Positions 1 through 6,305 of a DNA stretch of 7,103 bases are shown here, in pieces. The translations under genes and the position numbers were made by a program. The notes beneath the pieces were generated by a model, which was given only the letters and a program-made list of their open reading frames with translations, ran no database searches and was not told the DNA's origin. The DNA comes from Rubrobacteraceae bacterium (GTDB lineage Bacteria; Actinomycetota; Rubrobacteria; Rubrobacterales; Rubrobacteraceae), in NCBI GenBank assembly GCA_021156345.1, contig JAJNDJ010000039.1:1-7103 (forward strand). The letters are read 5' to 3'. The first letter of the stretch is position 1. Each line of letters starts with the position of its first letter.

Positions 1-1
1 C

Positions 2-1321
2 GAGACCCTGGCGAGTGAGGGCCTTGTAGAGGAGGCGCTCTCGCGCTTCGAGCAGGCCCTCGAGGCAGCCCCCGAGAACCCCGAGGTCATCGAGGCCGTG
101 GGACGCGCCCTACTGAATCTGGGCCGGCTCGAGGAGGCAGAGGCCAGCTTCCTCGACGCCCTGGAGCTGGACCCCGAGTGGGTCGCGCCACGGATGGGGC
201 TCGCGATGGTGGCGCTCTCGCGCGACGAACCGTTCAAGATCGTGCACCACCTCGAGCGTGCCATAGAGGCGGACTCGGGATACCCCGACGCGTACGTGGA
301 GCTTGGCCGCTACTACGGCTATATGGGGGAGCCCGCGCTGGCGAAGGCCACCTTCGAGCGCTGGACGAACCGCGTGCCCGAAGACGCCGACATGCTCATA
401 AACGCGGGCCTGACACTCTTCGACGCCGCCGACTACGCCGAGGCCCTCGAGTTCTTCGAGAAGGCCATAGAGGTCGCCGCAGACGAGGTGCAGAGGTGCG
501 GCGCGCAGACCTTCAGGGCCAACGCTCTGGATATGCTGGGCCGCTACGCCGAGTCCGTAGGGGCCTACGAGGAGGTCATAGCAGGGGCGTCCGACTGGTG
601 GGAGGCCCACGCGAACCTGGGGATCTGCCACGCCCGCAACGGCGACCTGGAGAAGGCGGAGACCGCTTTCAGGCGGGGCCTCGAAGACTGTCCTGGCTCG
701 CCGGAGATCAGGGACGAACTGGCCGCCCATCTGCTGGCCCTGAGGAAGAATCTGTCCGAGGCCTTGAGGCTCTCGGAGGAGGCCGTGGCGCTGGGGCGGG
801 ATGAGATCCGGCACCTCATAACCCTCGGGGAGGCCAGGCTGGCCCTGGGAGACGAAGCCGGGGCTGCCGAAGCCTACGCCGCTGTACTGGCTCTGGACCC
901 TGAGAACCCAGAGGCCCACCTCGAGCTCGGCATCCTCAAGGAGCGCAAGGGGGAGATGGAGCGGGCAGAAGAGCACTTTGTGGAGTCACTCAAGGTAGAC
1001 CCCGCGAACCCCCGCGCCCTCTACTCGTACGCTAGCCTCTACTACACGGCGGACGACCTGGAGGTAGCGGAGGAGATCCTGGAGCGGGCCATAGCCGCTG
1101 ACGCGAGATACTCCCCCGCCCTCTCCGCGCTCGCCAGCATCCAGGCCCGCCGCGGCGAATACGGCGACGCGCTCGACTATATAGAGAAGGCCGTCGATGC
1201 CGGTGAGAGCGACGTCGAGCACTTCAGGAGCGCGCTTGAGTTCGCGCCCCTGCACGCCGACCCACGCTTTCGCACCCTCCTCTCCCGCATGGTCGGCGAC
1301 AGGAGCAACGGACAGGGCTAG
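2..1321 (+). CDS. TPR-repeat protein, 5' end outside window
   Basis: The frame is open to the left edge (first full codon at 2), so only the C-terminal 439 residues are visible; the GTG at 98 lies inside a TPR repeat and is not a credible start. The sequence is an almost uninterrupted array of about twelve 34-residue tetratricopeptide repeats with the usual spacing (L-G at positions 7-8, A at 20, F/Y at 24, A at 27, P near 32), for example LELGILKERKGEMERAEEHF. It ends in a capping segment, FAPLHADPRFRTLL, of a kind common at the ends of TPR solenoids. TPR arrays are protein-binding scaffolds; no enzymatic domain is seen, and the missing N-terminus could hold a signal peptide, membrane anchor or catalytic domain. 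It is probably co-transcribed with the membrane protein 1 nt downstream. Partners and specific role cannot be told from this sequence. Confidence 0.9.
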   Translation, partial: ETLASEGLVEEALSRFEQALEAAPENPEVIEAVGRALLNLGRLEEAEASFLDALELDPEWVAPRMGLAMVALSRDEPFKIVHHLERAIEADSGYPDAYVELGRYYGYMGEPALAKATFERWTNRVPEDADMLINAGLTLFDAADYAEALEFFEKAIEVAADEVQRCGAQTFRANALDMLGRYAESVGAYEEVIAGASDWWEAHANLGICHARNGDLEKAETAFRRGLEDCPGSPEIRDELAAHLLALRKNLSEALRLSEEAVALGRDEIRHLITLGEARLALGDEAGAAEAYAAVLALDPENPEAHLELGILKERKGEMERAEEHFVESLKVDPANPRALYSYASLYYTADDLEVAEEILERAIAADARYSPALSALASIQARRGEYGDALDYIEKAVDAGESDVEHFRSALEFAPLHADPRFRTLLSRMVGDRSNGQG

Positions 1322-1322
1322 G

Positions 1323-1535
1323 ATGCCGGCCTTGACGGCCTTCGGGATACTGTTGATCCTCACCGGGCTCGCTGGCCTCGCCTTCGGCACCTACGCCCTG
1401 CTGCGTGGTGGAAGGAACCAACAGGGTAGGATCGGCCCCATACCAGAACGCGGCGTCCACCTCATCGCCGGGGCGAGAATGCTCCTGGTCGGAGCACTCT
1501 GCCTCGCCGCCGGTCTCTACTTGCTTTCGAGCTAG
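1323..1535 (+). CDS. Small two-helix membrane protein (hypothetical)
   Basis: A 70-residue protein starts at ATG 1323, one nucleotide after the TPR gene's stop. An AGGG at 1314-1317 is a weak ribosome site 5 nt upstream, so translation is probably coupled to the TPR gene. It has two hydrophobic segments, residues 3-27 (start ALTAFGILLILTGLAGLAFG) and 46-68 (AGARMLLVGALCLAAGLYLL), joined by a short polar loop rich in R, Q and G (about residues 29-45). This gives a helical-hairpin topology with both ends on the same side of the membrane. I do not recognise the family. The frame extends further upstream to 1197, but that part overlaps the TPR gene and is polar and arginine/serine-rich, so the 1323 start is preferred. 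Tight spacing suggests it works with, or anchors, the TPR protein; this is inference. Confidence 0.72.
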   Translation: MPALTAFGILLILTGLAGLAFGTYALLRGGRNQQGRIGPIPERGVHLIAGARMLLVGALCLAAGLYLLSS

Positions 1536-1550
1536 CCAGCCTGTAAGGAC

Positions 1551-1599
1551 GCGCCTTGTCGGGCGCTTGTCAGCAGTTTGCGTGCGAGCTCTGGCTGAC
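1551..1599. other. Convergent intergenic hairpins
   Basis: The 106 bp between the convergent genes holds two inverted repeats: GCGCC (1551-1555) with GGCGC (1562-1566) around a 6-nt loop, and GTCAGC (1569-1574) with GCTGAC (1594-1599) around a 19-nt loop. Neither is followed by a clear T-run on either strand, so they could be weak or factor-dependent terminator elements. A third inverted repeat, GAAGCT-TT-AGCTTC at 1647-1660, lies in the last codons of the HD gene. Confidence 0.25.
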
Positions 1600-1641
1600 T
1601 TGCTGAAAGCGGAGGACGAAAGGCCGGAGCGTGCTGAAATG

Positions 1642-2244
1642 CTAGAGAAGCTTTAGCTTCGCCGTGGAGTCCCTCAGGTCTTCGAGAAAATCTTCCATCT
1701 CGCGGATACGCCTGGCGGCCAGATCCTTGCTGCTTTGCAGGACGAGGAGGTCGGGGATTTTCTGTCGCAGACTCTCCGCGTTCCAGATCGCCGTCGGTAT
1801 ATCAGGCACATCGTCCTCCATGCCGACCATGGCCAGCATGCGGGAGACGCCTATGGCGCCCAGGTAGTCGAGGCCGACCGCGTCCTTGAGGAGGATAGTC
1901 TCAGAAGCCGTGCCTGTGGGCGCGCCGGGCGGGTGGTGTTCGATCGCCTCTATGACCGCCTGGCTCGCCTGCGGGGGGAAATCCCAGTCCTTGAGGATAC
2001 GGCTGGCCACCACCGCCGAGCGCTTCGCGTGGTCAGGCGGCTCCCGCAAAGCGTAGGCTTTGTAGAGCCCCACGTCGTGCAGCAGGGCGGCCGCGCGTAG
2101 TATCTCAACGTCGTAAGAGACTCCTTCCGAGGCCGCTAGCTCCTCGGCCAGAGCGAAGACCCTCAGGCAGTGGGCGTACCCGTAAACAGGATGCGTCCCG
2201 ACCCTGGCGATATGCGCCTCGATCTCTTCTACCACTGTTTTCAT
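1642..2244 (-). CDS. HD-domain phosphohydrolase, YedJ/YpgQ-like
   Basis: A 200-residue protein from ATG 2244. The metal-binding HD-superfamily set is complete: H25, the H56-D57 pair in ALLHDVGL, H72, the H103-H104 pair in EAIEHHPPG, and D121. The stretch from D121, DAVGLDYLGAIGVSRML, closely follows the DADRLDALGAIGIAR signature of the YedJ/YpgQ type of HD hydrolase, although the usual Arg of DADRLD is Gly here (residue 124). Members of this group are soluble metal-dependent phosphohydrolases; some act on nucleotides. The substrate here is unknown. The frame stays open upstream to 2358, but that extension overlaps the protease gene and its residues (RAKPRSHRW and similar) look non-coding, so 2244 is preferred. 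No Shine-Dalgarno precedes the ATG; instead a -10-like hexamer sits 7 nt upstream. It lies 67 bp downstream of the M50 protease gene on the same strand and may also be read from that gene. Confidence 0.85.
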   Translation of the reverse strand: MKTVVEEIEAHIARVGTHPVYGYAHCLRVFALAEELAASEGVSYDVEILRAAALLHDVGLYKAYALREPPDHAKRSAVVASRILKDWDFPPQASQAVIEAIEHHPPGAPTGTASETILLKDAVGLDYLGAIGVSRMLAMVGMEDDVPDIPTAIWNAESLRQKIPDLLVLQSSKDLAARRIREMEDFLEDLRDSTAKLKLL

Positions 2245-2251
2245 GGCAGAG

Positions 2252-2257
2252 AGTCTA
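2252..2257 (-). promoter_or_regulatory. Putative -10 box for leaderless HD gene
   Basis: Read on the minus strand this is TAGACT, fitting TAnnnT, ending 7 nt before ATG 2244. With the usual 6-7 nt from -10 box to transcription start, the mRNA would begin at or next to the A of the ATG. No good -35 is seen. Its main support is that the same geometry recurs at the protease and polymerase genes. Confidence 0.35.
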
Positions 2258-2311
2258 GCGAATAGCTCCCACCGGTGCGAGCGTGGCTTCGCCCGGAGCC
2301 GCGAGGGCGCC

Positions 2312-3421
2312 TTACCGCTGTTTGCGAAGGTCGCGAAGCAGGGCGGCCTCACCCACATCGTCTACGGTGAGCATCCCTACGAGGTTTCCATCCTTTACGA
2401 CGGGTAGTGCCCTGAGGTCACTCTCCTGCAGGATACGGTTACCTTCTGTGAAGAGGTCGGCCTCGGGCGAGATGGTCGGAAACTCCGTCTTCATCAGGTC
2501 GCGGACGGTAGAGTAACGGTCGGGGGAGTGGGCTGCGGCCATGATCTCGTTGCGCGTGATAATGCCGACCAGATTTCCTTCCTCGTCGAGGACAGGAAAA
2601 TCCTCCTGGTAGCCGTGGATAACGGAGTCGAGGATCTGGCCGAAGTTGTGATAGGGCGTTACCGTCTCGGTTCGGCCCTTGGTACCCATTACATCTGAGA
2701 CCGTGAGCCCGCGCAGCTGCTCCCGCTGGCGAACCAGCTGGGCCTCGCCGCCCGCGCCGAGGAAGACGAAGAAGCCGACGATGGCGAGCAGGAAGTTGTT
2801 GGTAAAGAAGCCGAAGAGGATGAAGAGCACCGCGAAGGCCTGCCCTACGGTGGCGGAGATATCCGTGGCACGCAAGGGTCCCAGGCGCGTGGCGAGCAGG
2901 CCGCGCAGCACACGGCCGCCATCCATCGGGAAGGCCGGGATCATATTGAAGACCACGAGGGCGACGTTGATCATGCCCAGCGTGGCGAAGACCTGGCCCA
3001 GAGACCCTACCCCCGAGAGTATGTCCGTCGGAACCGAGAGGTTGCCCCCGAAGAGCAGGGCAAGTCCGAAGAATACAGGGGCTAGCACGATGTTGACGAG
3101 CGGCCCGGCTACGGCGACCTTGACCTCGTCGATGGGTCTCTCCGGGAGCGACTTCATCCTGGCGAGCCCGCCGATGGGCAGGAGCGTGATGTCCTGAACC
3201 TCGCTCCCGAGACGTATGGCCACCAGAGAGTGGCCGAACTCGTGAAGCAAGACGCAGAAGAACAGTGCGACCACTATGCCGACGGTGACGAGCGCGTCCA
3301 CAAAGCTGCCGGAATCCTCGAAAGCGAGATAGCCGAAGAAGGCCAGCAGCAGGAAGAAGCTCCAGTGGACCTTCACGTCTATACCAAAAGCGCGACCGAT
3401 CTTGAAAGATCCACCCATCAT
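2312..3421 (-). CDS. M50 site-2-type intramembrane metalloprotease with CBS pair
   Basis: A 369-residue membrane protease. The N-terminus (SFKIGRAFGIDVKVHWSF) is typical of bacterial M50 proteins. The zinc site is HEFGH at 60-64, and the second motif NMIPAFPMDGG at 159-169 supplies the third metal ligand, D167; both are intact, so it should be active. Hydrophobic segments lie near residues 18-35, 42-60, 103-125, 140-160 and 190-223. After a linker, two CBS motifs occupy about 243-300 (FPVLDEEGNLVGIITRNEI) and 306-362 (LPVVKDGNLVGMLTVDDV). CBS pairs bind adenosine nucleotides and can gate the attached domain. The M50-plus-CBS layout matches Rip3-type (Rv2625c) proteases of actinobacteria and similar bacterial and archaeal proteins. 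Substrates are probably membrane-anchored regulators such as anti-sigma factors, but none is encoded nearby. Two adjacent ATGs (3421 and 3418) are possible starts; the second fits a leaderless transcript better. Confidence 0.92.
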   Translation of the reverse strand: MMGGSFKIGRAFGIDVKVHWSFFLLLAFFGYLAFEDSGSFVDALVTVGIVVALFFCVLLHEFGHSLVAIRLGSEVQDITLLPIGGLARMKSLPERPIDEVKVAVAGPLVNIVLAPVFFGLALLFGGNLSVPTDILSGVGSLGQVFATLGMINVALVVFNMIPAFPMDGGRVLRGLLATRLGPLRATDISATVGQAFAVLFILFGFFTNNFLLAIVGFFVFLGAGGEAQLVRQREQLRGLTVSDVMGTKGRTETVTPYHNFGQILDSVIHGYQEDFPVLDEEGNLVGIITRNEIMAAAHSPDRYSTVRDLMKTEFPTISPEADLFTEGNRILQESDLRALPVVKDGNLVGMLTVDDVGEAALLRDLRKQR

Positions 3422-3425
3422 GTTG

Positions 3426-3431
3426 AGTTTA
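3426..3431 (-). promoter_or_regulatory. Putative -10 box of M50 protease gene
   Basis: On the minus strand this reads TAAACT, a good TAnnnT -10 box. It ends 4 nt before ATG 3421 and 7 nt before ATG 3418. The 7-nt distance would place the transcript start at the second ATG, giving a leaderless mRNA. A GGTGGGG further upstream (minus strand of about 3432-3438) is a poor alternative ribosome site for ATG 3421. No clear -35 is seen; the 12-bp palindrome at 3439-3450 falls in the -10/-35 spacer. Confidence 0.45.
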
Positions 3432-3438
3432 CCCCACC

Positions 3439-3450
3439 CGCCGGCCGGCG
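3439..3450. promoter_or_regulatory. 12-bp perfect palindrome between divergent promoters
   Basis: CGCCGGCCGGCG is a perfect palindrome in the 67-bp gap between the divergent protease and polymerase genes. It lies inside the protease promoter spacer and just upstream of the polymerase -35 region, a place where a dimeric regulator could act on both. GC-rich palindromes arise easily by chance in GC-rich DNA, so an operator role is only a possibility. Confidence 0.25.
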
Positions 3451-3452
3451 AT

Positions 3453-3482
3453 GTGATCCGAAACCCCTCTCCCTGCTAGAAT
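3453..3482 (+). promoter_or_regulatory. Putative polymerase promoter, leaderless
   Basis: TAGAAT at 3477-3482 matches the TATAAT -10 consensus at 5 of 6 positions. GTGATC at 3453-3458 is a weak -35 with an 18-bp spacer. The -10 box ends 6 nt before the GTG start at 3489, so transcription would begin at the start codon itself. The GAGGG directly before the GTG is too close to serve as a Shine-Dalgarno. Confidence 0.5.
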
Positions 3483-3488
3483 CGAGGG

Positions 3489-5231
3489 GTGGAGGAAAGT
3501 ACCCAGAGCTACCGTCTCGTTACGACCACAGAAGACCTTGCCGCCGTCGCGAAGACTCTGCAAAGCGCCGAAGCTATCGGTGTGGACATCGAGACCACAG
3601 CCCTCTCCCCCCGCGACGGAGGGGTGCGCCTCCTCCAGCTCGCCACCCCAGAGGAGACGTTCGTCATAGACGCCTTCGAGGTCAGCGACCTCTCGCTACT
3701 CACAGAGGCGCTCGAAGGCGGGCCGGTCAAGGTGGGTCACAACCTGAAGTTCGACTATCAGTTCCTGCACGCCATGGACGGGATCTCTCTCTCACCCCTC
3801 TTCGACACCATGCTCGCCGCCCAGGTCCTGGATGGCGGCAACTACGCTGCGTCCTACTCTCTGGAAGCCGTGGCGGAGCGCTATCTCGACGAGTCGCTCG
3901 ACAAGTCCCAGCAGAGGAGCGACTGGTCTGGGGAGTTGAGCGCTGCACAGCTGGAGTATGCCGCCCGCGACGCGGCCATCCTTCTCCCTTTGCGCGAGCA
4001 TCTCGCGGAGGCGCTGGAGGCGGAGGAGCTGGGATTGGTCTCGAGGATAGAGTTCGCCGCTGTCGCCTCTATAGCCGAGATGGAGCTAGCAGGCATCAAG
4101 CTCGACCTACAGAGGTGGAAGGAACTTGAGAAGGTAGTGCGCGAGAGACGCGACAGGGCGGCCCAGGAGCTAGAGTCGCATTTTCCGGAGCCTGAAGGCG
4201 TGCTGCCGCTGGAAGGACTCGGGCCGCGTCTCAACCTCAACAGCCCGCAGCAGATCACGGACGCTTTCAGGTCTCTAGGGATAGAGCTGCCCGACACGAA
4301 GGTCTGGACGCTCCTCAAGGTGGAGCACCCGGCCGCCGAGGCCCTCCTCCGCTACCGAGAGCTACAGAAGAAGCTCGGCACTTACCTCGAAACCTACCCC
4401 AAGTTCATCCACGAAAGGACGGGACGCATCCACGCGAACTTCCTGCAGTGCCGCGTCCCGACCGGGCGTCTCGCATGCGCGGCACCGAATATCCAGCAGA
4501 TTCCGCACGAGGACGAGTTCCGCCGCTGCTTCGTGGCCGAGGATGGCAACACGCTCGTCATAGCGGACTACTCGCAGATAGAGCTGAGGATCCTGGCCGA
4601 GGTCTCAGAAGACCCAGCCTTCGTCGGAGCTTTCCAGAGGGGCGTGGACCTCCACCGCCTTACGGCGGCCACGATGTACAACGTGTCCATGGATGAGGTC
4701 ACCAAGGCCCAGCGTACGGCGGCCAAGCGCATAAACTTCGGCCTGATGTACGGACGCGGCGCGAGAAGTCTCTCTGCTCAGCTCGGCACGGATGAGGAAC
4801 GTGGTCGCCAGCTCATAGATGAATACTTCGCCAACTACCCCAAGGTGCAGCGCTTCTTGCAGCGTACCGCCAACCGGGCAACCAGGGACAGGACCCTCAG
4901 GACGCTCGCCGGCAGGGTCAGGAAGTTCGGCAACGACCCTGTTGCAGACGACCGGGGCGCGATGCGCCGCGAGGCGATGAACTATCCGATCCAGGGGGCA
5001 AGTGCGGACATAGCCAAGCTCGCCCTCTCCTATATCCACAGGGAACTCGATGGCACGGATGCCCGTCTCATAAACTCTATCCACGACGAGTTCGTTGTGG
5101 AATGCGCCGAGGAGCTGGCCCCAGAGATCTCGGAGAGGACGAGACAGGCCATGATCAGGGCGGGTGAGAAGCTGCTCAAGAAGGTACCTGTCGAGGTCGA
5201 AGTAGAAGTCTCCCGCGAGTGGAAGAAGTAA
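3489..5231 (+). CDS. polA: Family A DNA polymerase with 3'-5' proofreading exonuclease, no 5' nuclease
   Basis: A 580-residue Klenow-like polymerase. The DEDDy 3'-5' exonuclease (about 8-175) keeps all catalytic residues: D33 and E35 in VDIETTALS, D89 in GHNLKFD, and Y157/D161 in YAARD, so proofreading should work. The polymerase domain (about 190-580) has TGRL at 325-328, motif A with D360 (ADYSQIELRILAE), motif B R409-x3-K413-x3-F417-x3-Y421 (KRINFGLMYG), and motif C H532-D533-E534 (SIHDEFVVE). Phe at 417 corresponds to the residue that disfavours dideoxynucleotides. Length is close to the Klenow fragment (605) and far below full Pol I (about 930 in E. coli): the N-terminal 5' flap nuclease is absent, not decayed, because a divergent gene begins 67 bp upstream. 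The GTG start is supported by the exonuclease core beginning soon after and by no other in-frame start before V32. A role in gap filling or repair is likely. The symbol denotes the family; a second, full-length polA may exist elsewhere in the genome. Confidence 0.95.
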   Translation: MEESTQSYRLVTTTEDLAAVAKTLQSAEAIGVDIETTALSPRDGGVRLLQLATPEETFVIDAFEVSDLSLLTEALEGGPVKVGHNLKFDYQFLHAMDGISLSPLFDTMLAAQVLDGGNYAASYSLEAVAERYLDESLDKSQQRSDWSGELSAAQLEYAARDAAILLPLREHLAEALEAEELGLVSRIEFAAVASIAEMELAGIKLDLQRWKELEKVVRERRDRAAQELESHFPEPEGVLPLEGLGPRLNLNSPQQITDAFRSLGIELPDTKVWTLLKVEHPAAEALLRYRELQKKLGTYLETYPKFIHERTGRIHANFLQCRVPTGRLACAAPNIQQIPHEDEFRRCFVAEDGNTLVIADYSQIELRILAEVSEDPAFVGAFQRGVDLHRLTAATMYNVSMDEVTKAQRTAAKRINFGLMYGRGARSLSAQLGTDEERGRQLIDEYFANYPKVQRFLQRTANRATRDRTLRTLAGRVRKFGNDPVADDRGAMRREAMNYPIQGASADIAKLALSYIHRELDGTDARLINSIHDEFVVECAEELAPEISERTRQAMIRAGEKLLKKVPVEVEVEVSREWKK

Positions 5232-5311
5232 TGGCTCTGCCCACTGGAGCAGGCGGCTTCTCGGAACACGCTGGGGGTAGCTCTTAGGCTTATCAGCGGT
5301 TCAGCATCGTT

Positions 5312-5434
5312 TTGAATAGCAGGGTCGATATACTGCCCGCGACACCAGATGATGCCGACGCCCTTACGCGTATCGCCTTCGCGGCGAAACGCTACAGACC
5401 ATGGATTCGACACCATGTCGCGCCCCTGCTCTAA
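5312..5434 (+). pseudogene. GNAT acetyltransferase N-terminal remnant
   Basis: A 40-codon frame from TTG 5312 to TAA 5432-5434 includes VDILPATPDDADALTRIAFA followed by AKRY. This matches the beginning of many GNAT N-acetyltransferases (pattern IRPATPDDAxALxxIAxxAKRxWGYP). After AKRY the expected WGYP block is missing; the frame goes on with RPWIRHHVAPLL and stops. A complete GNAT has about 140-160 residues, and the acetyl-CoA-binding motif (R/QxxGxG/A) is absent in all frames before the next gene. No Shine-Dalgarno precedes the TTG. It is best read as the surviving 5' end of a decayed gene between the polymerase and nucleotidyltransferase genes. A functional 40-residue peptide is unlikely. 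Confidence 0.55.
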
Positions 5435-5458
5435 GGCCGCCCAAGTAATTAGAGATCG

Positions 5459-6292
5459 TCAACACTCAGTGGTCCTGGCATCCAGGTGCAGGCCGCACCA
5501 GCGCTGCAGTTTGTCGATGACCACCGCCTCGAGATCCGCAGGGTAAGCTATTCCCTGCTGGATGGCCAGTGGCGGGGCTGTGCGTAGGTAGAACCCAACC
5601 AGACGACCAGCGGCTTCGAGCATGGCCTCCCGCTCCAGCGGACACAAGGTCGCGCGCAGGGACTCGAGATCCTGCGCGTCCGCGGCCTGCTCCAGCCCCT
5701 CGTAGCCGGCCATACCCACCGAGAAGAACTCGTGCTTCAAGCGAGCCACGTTGACGCACTTGAGCCGCAGGCCCTCCAGCAGGCCATGGGCCGTCCAGAG
5801 CCTACCGCGTACCATCGCCCTGTTGAACTCCGAGAGGTCGCGCCAGAACCAGTAGATGAGCCACCGTAGCGTCCTCCTTTGCTCCACCTGAGACGGCCCG
5901 TGCAAGGGAAAGACGCGCCCCTCCAGAATCCCCTCCTTGTCCACCAGGATCTCGAAAGGCCCGCCATGGATGTGATCGAATCCGGAGGCGCGTCCTAGCG
6001 TCAGTTCCCCTTCCACGCCGCCCGAGAGAATAAAGACGACCATGTCGAAGCCGAAGTCCGAGAAGTCCTCTAAGAAGACTGCTTCGCCGAGGTGGCCCAA
6101 GAACGCCCTCCGCTCAGCGAAGAAGGTATCGTAGTTTTGATCGCCCACGATCAGGTACAGGTCGAGATCGGAATACTCGTCAGCCGTTCCCGCTGCGTGC
6201 GAACCACCGAGGAAGGCGGCCACGACGCGTGTGTCCTCTCTACTGGCAGCCATGAAACGGTCGAGTGCCGCTCCATTAACCCCCACAATCAA
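5459..6292 (-). CDS. Nucleotidyltransferase (Pol beta/MNT superfamily) with helical C-terminal domain
   Basis: A 277-residue protein when started at TTG 6292, which has AAGGAG exactly 7 nt upstream. The frame stays open to 6427, but that extension has no better ribosome site and unremarkable sequence; an ATG at 6361 is the main alternative. The N-terminal domain has GGSHAAGTADEYSDLDLYLI: G30-S31, ten residues, then D42-L43-D44, an exact GSx10DxD active site. D83 in FDMVVFIL is a plausible third carboxylate. The C-terminal half (about 135-277) is helical, with an aromatic segment (RWLIYWFWRDL) and RLWTAH (R164-x4-H169). The fold is shared by aminoglycoside and lincosamide nucleotidyltransferases and by MntA antitoxins, so it should transfer a nucleotidyl group from an NTP to a small molecule or protein. 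The acceptor is unknown. It converges on the polymerase and stands alone, with no recognisable partner gene. Confidence 0.8.
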   Translation of the reverse strand: MIVGVNGAALDRFMAASREDTRVVAAFLGGSHAAGTADEYSDLDLYLIVGDQNYDTFFAERRAFLGHLGEAVFLEDFSDFGFDMVVFILSGGVEGELTLGRASGFDHIHGGPFEILVDKEGILEGRVFPLHGPSQVEQRRTLRWLIYWFWRDLSEFNRAMVRGRLWTAHGLLEGLRLKCVNVARLKHEFFSVGMAGYEGLEQAADAQDLESLRATLCPLEREAMLEAAGRLVGFYLRTAPPLAIQQGIAYPADLEAVVIDKLQRWCGLHLDARTTEC

Positions 6293-6299
6293 AGCTCTA

Positions 6300-6305
6300 C
6301 TCCTT
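6300..6305 (-). promoter_or_regulatory. Shine-Dalgarno deciding the TTG start of the nucleotidyltransferase
   Basis: On the minus strand this is AAGGAG, separated by 7 nt (TAGAGCT) from TTG at 6292. This is optimal spacing, while the next GTG (6286) would be 13 nt away. It is the strongest ribosome site in the window. Confidence 0.6.

Noticed and set aside
110..976. Long minus-strand open frame opposite the TPR gene
   Set aside because: It is an antisense shadow of a GC-rich coding region; its residues show no domain pattern, whereas the + strand shows clear TPR periodicity.
2245..2358. In-frame upstream extension of the HD-domain gene to a start at 2358
   Set aside because: It overlaps the last 47 bases of the protease gene, the extra residues show no family similarity, and the HD fold begins after ATG 2244, which has a -10-like box at leaderless distance.
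3230..4129. 299-codon + strand open frame spanning the protease 5' end and the polymerase N-terminal region
   Set aside because: It runs antisense to the protease and out of frame with the polymerase exonuclease; the product is arginine-rich and low in complexity, as expected of a shadow frame.
4605..5084. Minus-strand open frame inside the polymerase gene
   Set aside because: It overlaps the catalytic polymerase motifs read on the + strand and has no recognisable domain or ribosome site.
5349..5546. + strand open frame starting MMPTPLRV, overlapping the GNAT remnant
   Set aside because: The GNAT signature lies in a different frame, and this frame runs into the antisense of the nucleotidyltransferase C-terminus with no motif of its own.
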